A stretch of DNA of 5,433 bases. Origin: JBBDSH01 sp040905045. GTDB taxonomy: Bacteria > Pseudomonadota > Gammaproteobacteria > Eutrophobiales > Eutrophobiaceae. Made by a program: the position numbers and the translations under genes. The stretch spans positions 1-5,433 of the forward strand of contig JBBDSH010000061.1 in NCBI GenBank assembly GCA_040905045.1, in the 5' to 3' direction. The notes beneath the pieces were generated by a model, which ran no database searches, was not told the DNA's origin, and was given only the letters and a program-made list of their open reading frames with translations. This document shows positions 1 through 4,994 of this stretch, piece after piece. Position 1 is the first letter of the stretch. Each line of letters opens with the position of its first letter.

Positions 1-299
1 ATCATGACGATCCCGCCAATGCCACGGAATTCCTCGGTCAGGTCAGGCGTGCGCTGAAGCCCGGTGGTATTCTGGGTGTCATCGATCACGAGGGTACGCC
101 CGGCGCCGACAACGCGAGCCTGCACCGTATCGCCTTTGCCGACGCCGTAAAGGTCATTGTCAACGCCGGTTTTGCCCTGGTGGGCACCAGTGAGCTGCTG
201 GACAACCCCGATGATGACCATACACTAAGACCCTTCGATCCCAGTCTCGGACGCAACACCGACCGGTTCACCCTGAAGTTCCGGAAGCCGGCGCCGTAA
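1..299 (+). CDS. Probable SAM-dependent methyltransferase, C-terminal fragment (COG4798-like)
   Basis: This is an open frame entering from the left edge (first full codon at 3) and ending in TAA at 297-299, so about 98 C-terminal residues are visible. The segment contains ALKPGGILGVIDHEG, the strand-turn-strand that follows motif III in class I Rossmann-fold methyltransferases. After it come LHRIAFADAV, an AGF.LVG..ELL.NP.DD segment, and a closing FDPS..RNTDRF.LKFRKP. That combination recalls the predicted methyltransferases of COG4798, which are often exported proteins of unknown substrate. The SAM-binding glycine motif and the N-terminus lie outside the window, so neither export nor catalytic competence can be judged. 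The gene converges on the minus-strand gene ending at 412, so it is unlikely to share a transcript with anything else here. The family assignment is from recalled resemblance. Confidence 0.8.
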   Translation, partial: HDDPANATEFLGQVRRALKPGGILGVIDHEGTPGADNASLHRIAFADAVKVIVNAGFALVGTSELLDNPDDDHTLRPFDPSLGRNTDRFTLKFRKPAP

Positions 300-330
300 G
301 GCCGCAGAACTCCGCTGCATGGTGCGGCCT
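299..330 (+). terminator. Stem-loop after the methyltransferase stop, possible terminator
   Basis: AGGCCGCA at 299-306 pairs perfectly with TGCGGCCT at 323-330 across a 16-base loop, starting on the last base of the TAA stop codon. No T-run follows, so it is at best a weak intrinsic terminator or a 3'-end stabilising hairpin. Its position between two convergent genes fits a termination role. Confidence 0.4.
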
Positions 331-411
331 CAGAGCTACTTTCGACGGCGGGACGGCGAACCGGAAAAGGCATCCGCGATACGGAACTCGCCACACGCAT
401 CGTCTCGGTTT

Positions 412-855
412 CTACGCGTCGCTTACGACCCGGCTGCCGAGATTACTGACGGCTTGCTCGTAGGACAATCTCTCCGCTTCAGCAGTTGTCTCGCTCGGAA
501 CCCACTCTGGAAAGACAATTTTCTCGATGACATGGCGCCCGGAATCCGTGTGAATCTCGTGTAGTTGAGCGAGCCGATCGAGCGGGAAGCGGTCGGCAAG
601 GCGAACCAGCGAGGGCCACAGACGCCTATGAACGTAGGTGATCCTGCCCGCGACGAGGCGGCACACAAGAATATCCGGCGTATCGCGCACTGCGCGGGTG
701 ACCCTGAAAATGTCGTGATTACGCGGATGCGTCCACCAGCTGCCTCGAATCGGCGCACCAGCAATCTTTTCAGCCAGCGATGGTACCGGGCCTTTTGCTG
801 ATTCAAGAACAACGCCGTGCATACGGACGAAAGCGATCGCCTGACGTGGCGTCAA
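412..855 (-). CDS. Conserved protein of unknown function, 147 aa
   Basis: I chose the TTG at 853-855 as start because AGGAG (863-867, minus strand) lies 7 bases upstream and the protein then begins MTPRQAIAFVRMHGVVLES, where family-like sequence begins. The open frame runs further upstream to 951, but that stretch looks like non-coding sequence. The protein is soluble, with no signal peptide or membrane span. Notable segments are GPVPSLAE (about residues 22-29), PIRGSWWTHP (about 35-44), the charged DIFRVTRAVRD, VCRLVAGRITYVHRRLWPSLVRLADRF, and HTDSGRH before FPEWVP. I recognise this as resembling uncharacterised proteins found in many proteobacteria, but I know of no assigned function. The Trp-, His- and Arg-rich core could suggest nucleic-acid or ligand binding, which is speculation. 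It lies 158 bases downstream of the small membrane-protein gene on the same strand, and no clear promoter was identified in the gap. Confidence 0.75.
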   Translation of the reverse strand: MTPRQAIAFVRMHGVVLESAKGPVPSLAEKIAGAPIRGSWWTHPRNHDIFRVTRAVRDTPDILVCRLVAGRITYVHRRLWPSLVRLADRFPLDRLAQLHEIHTDSGRHVIEKIVFPEWVPSETTAEAERLSYEQAVSNLGSRVVSDA

Positions 856-862
856 CGGGTTA

Positions 863-867
863 CTCCT
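863..867 (-). promoter_or_regulatory. Ribosome binding site that decides a TTG start
   Basis: AGGAG on the minus strand is 7 bases from the TTG at 855. No comparable site was found in front of the upstream ATG at 951, which makes the TTG the better start for the 147-residue protein. Confidence 0.6.
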
Positions 868-1013
868 GGAACATCCAACGAGACTGTGGAAAAGTCGATT
901 GTGAGTGATGTTTGCCGTTGCGAAACAATGATTTTTCGGACGGATACACACAGGCAGGTCTGATGCTGGCTGTCGTAGTGGTGCATGTCATGGGCGAAAG
1001 GGCCAAGACCCGG

Positions 1014-1253
1014 CTACTTCCGGTTCTCGGGCAGGCGAGCCTTGCCCTTCGGATCCATCGCCTTGTCGAGCCCGATCTTGCGAAAGTGCTTCCGGGCTTC
1101 TTCCATTTCCTGATTCTCCTGGCGAATAGCCTTGACGTGCCACCAGATCCAGAAGATCACGGCGGTCAGGACCAACAGCCATTCCGCCCCGGCGAAGGGG
1201 TAGAACGCGCCGATGTTGTCCAGATTCACCCAGTCGCTTAAACCTGTGGACAT
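1014..1253 (-). CDS. Small single-span membrane protein following the ammonium transporter
   Basis: The gene encodes 79 residues, starting at ATG 1251-1253. GGAGG at 1261-1265 is 7 bases upstream and directly follows the TAA of the transporter gene (1266-1268). The two genes are 12 bases apart and very likely co-transcribed and translationally coupled. Residues 1-20 form a short N-terminal segment. One hydrophobic helix (about residues 22-42, AEWLLVLTAVIFWIWWHVKA) is rich in Trp and aromatic residues. A strongly charged, helix-prone tail follows (RQENQEMEEARKHFRKIG, then a basic KGKAR). This fits a single-pass protein with a charged soluble tail. I do not recognise a named family. The context suggests an accessory or regulatory subunit of the Amt transporter, which is inference. 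Confidence 0.8.
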   Translation of the reverse strand: MSTGLSDWVNLDNIGAFYPFAGAEWLLVLTAVIFWIWWHVKAIRQENQEMEEARKHFRKIGLDKAMDPKGKARLPENRK

Positions 1254-1265
1254 AGCTCGCCCTCC

Positions 1266-2702
1266 TTACTGATTTTCGGTGGTGGGGTTGTTCGCATAGC
1301 CACGCTCAATCTCTTCGAACGGCGTGACTGCGCCTTCCTGGTACGGGTACATGTCCATGTTGGCGTAGGTGTCTGCCCCGGCCAGCTCGATCTCCACCGG
1401 CTCGCGCAGGATGCCCGCGGCGGCCAGGATCTTGCAGACCACCCAGGTGGCCAGGAAGCCGAACAGGCCGAACGTCAGCACCGCGCCGATAATCATACCC
1501 AGCGGGTTGATCGCCGGGTCACCACCGGGCGTGGTGCCCAGCCAGCCGATGCTATCAACCCACTGGATTGACTCGGGTGCTGCGGACGCGGCCGGATAGC
1601 CCCACAACAGGAAACCGCAGGCGATTAAGCCCCATACGCCGGCGTAGCCGTGGACAGCAATGGCCCCGACAGGGTCGTCGACCTTGAACCGGTGCTCGAC
1701 GAAGAAATGCATCTTGTAGGCGATAAAGGCGCCGATCGCGCCGACGAACATGGCAATGATCGGGTGATACAGGTCGTTGCCGGCGGACGCCGAAATGATG
1801 CCGGCCAACCCGCAGGAGAGAGTCCAGTAGGGCTCGCCGCGGCTCACGAGATAGCCAGCCATCAGCCCGCCGGTAAGCGACATGAGGAAGTTGAATGTGA
1901 TTGCCGAAAGCGTGGTCGGCGTGCCGTAGATCGTGGTCGTGCCGAAGCGGATCGTCTCTTCGACCGGGCTGATGTCGATGATCGGGATGTTACAAGCGGC
2001 GTAAAAGCCCCAGAAGCCCGTGTAGATGATGAACAACCCCAGCACCGACTGGAATGGATTGTGGGGCTTGATGTCACGGACCTCGCCGTTGGGGCCGAAC
2101 TTGCCGGTACGCGGACCGAGCACGATCGCCGCCGCCAGACAGGCACCGCCTGCCAGGGCATGGATCACGCCAGACGCATAGGCGTCGTGGTAACCCAGCA
2201 ACTGGGTAGTCCAGCCCTCGGGATGCCAGCCCCAGGAGGCGTGCCAGACCCAGGTGACCGAGCCGATCACCACCGCCAGAATCATGAAGGCCCCGGTGCG
2301 CACACGCTCGATCATGGTGCCGGAGAGAATCGAAGCCATCACCCAGGAGAACAGCAGGAACGCGGCCCAGAAGACACCCTGTATGTTGTCGTCCAGGTTG
2401 GGGCCCATGTTCTGCGACCAGGGCAGGGCGGCGGCCGTAAAATCGTTGGACAGGATGCCGCCCGTGATGAACGGACCGTTCGTGAATGCCCAGTAGAACC
2501 ACCAGGCGAACAGAAACCACGTAATGGTAACCATCGCCAGGCCCATGGTATGGCGAGTGAGCGTCTGGGCCAGGTTTTTGGGCCGTGTGGCGCCGAATTC
2601 GTAGGCCAGCAGGCCCACATGGATGAGAAACATCATGACGACCGTCACCCAGTAATAGAACTCGGTGAAGATTATCGTGAGGGCTTCAAGTTGATCTTCC
2701 AT
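1266..2702 (-). CDS. amt: Ammonium transporter, Amt/MEP/Rh family (divergent)
   Basis: The 478-residue inner-membrane protein has about 11 predicted hydrophobic segments, as usual for Amt channels that conduct ammonium into the cytoplasm. The conserved landmarks, with E. coli AmtB equivalents by my alignment, are these. GLLAYEFGATRPKN (30-43) matches the G..E.G..R.KN signature. F111 in QGVF corresponds to F107. D173 and H181 in DAYASGVIH correspond to D160 and H168. KPHN is at 212-215. F233 in GFWGFYAACN corresponds to the gate F215. VDDPVGAIAVHG (341-352) provides the second pore histidine, H351 (H318). So the twin-His pore and the Phe gate are present. Unusual features are the W/F-dense segment at 61-72, Cys at the position of AmtB S219, and a long C-terminal tail (430-478) that only faintly resembles the usual E..GLD..EHGE.AY tail. 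The start ATG (2700-2702) has an overlapping GGAGGAGG ribosome site. A regulatory PII (glnK) gene is not visible beside it; the downstream partner is a small membrane protein. Confidence 0.95.
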   Translation of the reverse strand: MEDQLEALTIIFTEFYYWVTVVMMFLIHVGLLAYEFGATRPKNLAQTLTRHTMGLAMVTITWFLFAWWFYWAFTNGPFITGGILSNDFTAAALPWSQNMGPNLDDNIQGVFWAAFLLFSWVMASILSGTMIERVRTGAFMILAVVIGSVTWVWHASWGWHPEGWTTQLLGYHDAYASGVIHALAGGACLAAAIVLGPRTGKFGPNGEVRDIKPHNPFQSVLGLFIIYTGFWGFYAACNIPIIDISPVEETIRFGTTTIYGTPTTLSAITFNFLMSLTGGLMAGYLVSRGEPYWTLSCGLAGIISASAGNDLYHPIIAMFVGAIGAFIAYKMHFFVEHRFKVDDPVGAIAVHGYAGVWGLIACGFLLWGYPAASAAPESIQWVDSIGWLGTTPGGDPAINPLGMIIGAVLTFGLFGFLATWVVCKILAAAGILREPVEIELAGADTYANMDMYPYQEGAVTPFEEIERGYANNPTTENQ

Positions 2703-2705
2703 TTA

Positions 2706-2713
2706 CCTCCTCC
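2706..2713 (-). promoter_or_regulatory. Strong overlapping ribosome binding site for amt
   Basis: The minus strand reads GGAGGAGG, two overlapping GGAGG sites 3 and 6 bases before the ATG at 2702. It supports this start codon and suggests high translation. Confidence 0.7.
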
Positions 2714-2880
2714 GGCTGGAAAGGCGAAGTGACACTCCCAAATCCGCCCCGCATTCGTGATCGGAAACACGGGCCTGATAAACTTCGCCGGTGAAATCTG
2801 ACGTCGATAACCACTTGGGCGGCTCTATATAAGGAGATGCTTCATGTTCTGTGGTTCGTAGTCGATGAATAAACTGCCGA

Positions 2881-2886
2881 ATAATA
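2881..2886 (-). promoter_or_regulatory. Candidate -10 element for amt (weak)
   Basis: TATTAT on the minus strand is the best -10-like hexamer in the AT-richer part of the leader. No good -35 lies at 16-18 bases. No sigma-54 type GG-N10-GC element matching TGGCAC..TTGC was found by eye in 2703-2945. A transcript starting here would have a leader of roughly 170 bases. It is offered only as the most plausible position. Confidence 0.25.
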
Positions 2887-2907
2887 GCCTGATTGAGTCT
2901 GAACATC

Positions 2908-2932
2908 ATTATGGATACAACCTCTCCATAAT
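2908..2932. repeat. Perfect 8-bp inverted repeat upstream of amt, candidate operator
   Basis: ATTATGGA (2908-2915) and TCCATAAT (2925-2932) are perfect reverse complements separated by 9 bases. The arms are AT-rich, and the 25-bp element sits just upstream of the candidate -10, about 206 bases before the amt start and between that gene and the terminator at 2946-2989. Spacing and symmetry fit a dimeric regulator site. It does not match the NtrC pattern (GCAC..GTGC). The regulator is unknown. Confidence 0.45.
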
Positions 2933-2945
2933 TAAATACCAGACA

Positions 2946-2989
2946 GAGGAAACCGGGAAGGCTTTACTGTCGTCCTTCCCGGTTTTCTC
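2946..2989 (-). terminator. Intrinsic terminator of the lyase transcription unit
   Basis: AAACCGGGAAGG (2950-2961) pairs perfectly over 12 bp with CCTTCCCGGTTT (2974-2985) across a 12-base loop. Three further pairs follow beyond a single A/C mismatch on the minus strand (G/U on the plus strand). It is the strongest hairpin in the window, lying about 57 bases past the lyase stop and upstream of amt. The T-run on the minus-strand side is short (TTTCCTC), so termination may be partial. The plus-strand side (TTTTCTC) is slightly better, but no plus-strand gene feeds it here. Confidence 0.75.
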
Positions 2990-3008
2990 GTATGCCAGTC
3001 TTTGCCGG

Positions 3009-3020
3009 CGGGTTAACCCG
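3009..3020. repeat. 12-bp perfect palindrome CGGGTTAACCCG
   Basis: This is a self-complementary 12-mer in the intergenic region between the lyase stop and its terminator. It could be a protein-binding site or chance in GC-rich sequence; nothing else ties it to a function. Confidence 0.3.
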
Positions 3021-3031
3021 GGCTTATCGCT

Positions 3032-3053
3032 CCGTTGACGATATCATCAACGG
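3032..3053 (-). other. Hairpin spanning the lyase stop codon
   Basis: CCGTTGA (3032-3038) and TCAACGG (3047-3053) form a perfect 7-bp stem with an 8-base loop. On the minus strand the TGA stop codon (3047-3049) lies in the first arm. No T-run follows. It may be an mRNA 3'-end stabilising structure that adds to the terminator about 60 bases further on. Confidence 0.35.
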
Positions 3054-4900
3054 CTTATATCGGGCCCGGCGGCGTCCTCGCCCAGGAAGCGGGCGGGAGG
3101 CGTCTCTTTGATGAATTTGTAGGGGAGCATGATCCTCCAGGTCTCCATCTGCTCGCGCACCTTCGGGTCCGCCTTCCAGGGAGAAATCTCACGCCAGGCC
3201 TTCCAGGCGGCCGTTGGTGCCGCGCCGAAGGATCGGCCGGGAGATTGAACGCGCCGGATATCCATCCATCGAGTCGCCGAAAGCAGTTCGTTGGCGATGA
3301 GGTACATCGCGGTATCTACCGCCTGTCGGGCCCTTTGCGCCTTCAACCGACCGTAGCCCTGAACATCCTGAATCCCCATTTCGGTCCAGATGCCCGTGGC
3401 GGGCACCGGGCTGGCGAGTGTGTTCAACTCGGCCGTGAGATCCGCCATCGCGAAGCCGTCGCCCAGCGGTGAGTTGCCCCGCTGTTCCTCGGGGAGGTCC
3501 TCCATTGTGATCACCGTGAAGAACGTGTCAAAGAAGCGCTGTACGCGTTGACCGACTGCCACGTGGCTCTGAGCGAGTGCCAGAACGAATTGCTCCATGC
3601 TGTCGGCAAGTGGTGTATTCGAGAAGTTGGAGCTGCCAAGGATGTAGCCGCCCTCGGTTTTTGCGGTCGGCTTTACGTAGTACCGCTCGATCCACGAACT
3701 GCTCAACTCCCAGGAATCGTCGGGATGGGTACCGACCTTGAGCACCGGGTTGTTGGCGTTCGAATTGATCTCAATGAGCACGTCCTCCCTGAGCTGATCG
3801 TAGGCCCGCCAAGTGGCGCCGGTCCGCCAGGCGTAGGTGCGGAAGCTTTCCGGGTCCTGGAGGATCCGGTGGAGAGGGTCGCTCGGACCATCCGGGTCGG
3901 TCTCGAGCTCGAACAGGTAGCTGCCACGGAGGATGTTCAGCAAACGTCGGGCCAGCCAGTTGGAGTACGGGTAGGGCCGCACGTCATGCGCCACTGTGAG
4001 CGGCGCGATGCTGCTGTTGAGCCCGAGCATGCTCATCGCGTAGATGAGATCCGACCAGTCGAGCATATGCTTGGCATCGTGCGCCAGCAGCGCGGCCTGA
4101 CCGGTCGTGTAGGAGTTGTGGCCGCCCCCGCCGCCGTAGACGCCCATCGATTCCACCGTCGGCTTGAGCGGTGTCAGTCCAGCCTTCTTCAGCGCCTCGG
4201 CCGCGGACATGCGTTCGCCGCGGAAGTAGGCGTCGCCGACCTCGACCATCGCGGCCCGAACCGCGCCGTCCTGCGCCAAGTCACCGAGACCGTCAGTGCC
4301 GCGCGCCAGTATGGCAGGCGTGACACGCTTGTTGAGCATGCCGGCCAGTAAATCAATTTTCGTGCGGTTTGCCGCTCCATAGCCCATCCGGTTCAGAGTG
4401 ACCGCCATCAGCGCCCGGACAACTTCCTCTTCGGGCATTTCGGGACCGGCGCCCGAGTGCTGTTCGCCGGCCGTGTGTACGCCGACAAGACGGGAACCCT
4501 CGTATCGTTTCCGAACCAGCTCCCGGGCGTTTTCCTCCGCGTATGGATCGCCTTCGAAGGTGGTGACCTCGCGCCCGGCGCCACCGCCGCGGTTGAAGCC
4601 GTAGATCGGGACCCCCTGACGGTGTCCCTCCAGCACCAAATTGAGTTTTTTCTCCGCATTCTCGTACACCTCGTTCGCGACACGGACCTTGGCGCCGTGG
4701 CGAGCGATGTCGACAACATCCTCAATCGTCATATCCTTGCCGTTTAGCGTGATCGTTTTGTCGCCCATGGTGGGCTCGATCGGCTGGTAGAGGACGGTCA
4801 GGCTAGGCGCGGCCGCGGCGGGTCCGGCCAGCCACAGGGCGCCGGCCAGCATAGCCAGGGCCGGGGTGAAACAGCGGTGCAACAGAGTCTTTGTGTTCAT
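3047..4900 (-). CDS. Exported aromatic amino acid ammonia-lyase homologue (HAL/PAL fold) lacking the MIO triad
   Basis: From the ATG at 4898-4900 (AGGGAG 8 bases upstream) the product is 617 residues. Residues 1-31 form a Sec-type signal peptide: basic start, hydrophobic core, AAA before PSL. The mature part follows the histidine/phenylalanine ammonia-lyase fold, with YGFNRG at 100-105 (family YG.NTG), a V.H.AGEQHSG segment near 140-150, and the GERMSAAEAL..AGL.PL segment near 228-245. Further on are N262 of the N-G-T region after an unusual GGGGG run, QDPESFR (348-354), EINSNANNP (377-385), SSNFSNTPLADSM (423-435), and QDV (511-513) as in PAL/TAL. Known members eliminate ammonia from His, Phe or Tyr using the MIO group formed from Ala-Ser-Gly. 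Here that site reads GTDGLGDLAQ (201-210), without Ser and one residue short. The usual Tyr of QD..Y..R or QDPY..R is Glu351. Product location is probably periplasmic. It could be an enzyme of altered chemistry, a binding protein or a pseudoenzyme. A tandem paralogue lies just upstream. Confidence 0.88.
   Translation of the reverse strand: MNTKTLLHRCFTPALAMLAGALWLAGPAAAAPSLTVLYQPIEPTMGDKTITLNGKDMTIEDVVDIARHGAKVRVANEVYENAEKKLNLVLEGHRQGVPIYGFNRGGGAGREVTTFEGDPYAEENARELVRKRYEGSRLVGVHTAGEQHSGAGPEMPEEEVVRALMAVTLNRMGYGAANRTKIDLLAGMLNKRVTPAILARGTDGLGDLAQDGAVRAAMVEVGDAYFRGERMSAAEALKKAGLTPLKPTVESMGVYGGGGGHNSYTTGQAALLAHDAKHMLDWSDLIYAMSMLGLNSSIAPLTVAHDVRPYPYSNWLARRLLNILRGSYLFELETDPDGPSDPLHRILQDPESFRTYAWRTGATWRAYDQLREDVLIEINSNANNPVLKVGTHPDDSWELSSSWIERYYVKPTAKTEGGYILGSSNFSNTPLADSMEQFVLALAQSHVAVGQRVQRFFDTFFTVITMEDLPEEQRGNSPLGDGFAMADLTAELNTLASPVPATGIWTEMGIQDVQGYGRLKAQRARQAVDTAMYLIANELLSATRWMDIRRVQSPGRSFGAAPTAAWKAWREISPWKADPKVREQMETWRIMLPYKFIKETPPARFLGEDAAGPDISR
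4808..4900 (-). other. Sec signal peptide of the lyase homologue
   Basis: The first 31 residues show a basic N-region (MNTKTLLHR), a hydrophobic core (about 10-26) and small residues ending in AAAA before PSL, fitting signal peptidase I cleavage. No twin-arginine motif is present. A Cys at residue 10 is not placed as a lipobox. The exact cleavage site is an estimate. Confidence 0.8.
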
Positions 4901-4908
4901 AAGATCCA

Positions 4909-4914
4909 CTCCCT
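4909..4914 (-). promoter_or_regulatory. Ribosome binding site that fixes the lyase start
   Basis: AGGGAG on the minus strand lies 8 bases before the ATG at 4900. It favours this start over the in-frame TTG at 4951, whose extra 17 residues are polar and would spoil the signal peptide. Confidence 0.65.
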
Positions 4915-4994
4915 CTCGATTGATATTTTCAACCGGCCACCGGTCTCGCAAAGCTCACTCCAGGGTGGGGAGGCCGCTGACGTGATCCTGCCGG

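Noticed and set aside
856..951. ATG at 951 as start of the unknown 147-residue protein
   Set aside because: No good ribosome site was seen, the extra sequence lacks family-like character, and an AGGAG sits ideally before the TTG at 855.
1650..2732. Long plus-strand open frame (360 codons) opposite amt
   Set aside because: It is the antisense shadow of the transporter gene. It is Arg/Asp/Gly/His-rich, low in hydrophobic structure and without any recognisable domain.
2703..2909. 68-codon minus-strand frame ending directly before the amt ATG (TAA-ATG)
   Set aside because: The product looks random, with no recognisable domain. It overlaps the inverted repeat and the likely promoter, has no clear ribosome site, and is better explained as the amt leader.
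3548..4351. Plus-strand open frame (267 codons) opposite the lyase
   Set aside because: It is an antisense shadow in GC-rich DNA with no domain or ribosome site supporting it.
4930..4945. Short ACCGG-CCA-CCGGT hairpin between the two lyase genes
   Set aside because: It has only five base pairs and no adequate T-run, so it is too weak to call a terminator and compatible with co-transcription.
4901..4951. TTG at 4951 as the lyase start, giving 634 residues
   Set aside because: The extra 17 residues are polar and precede a proper signal peptide. The ATG at 4900 has a good AGGGAG site.
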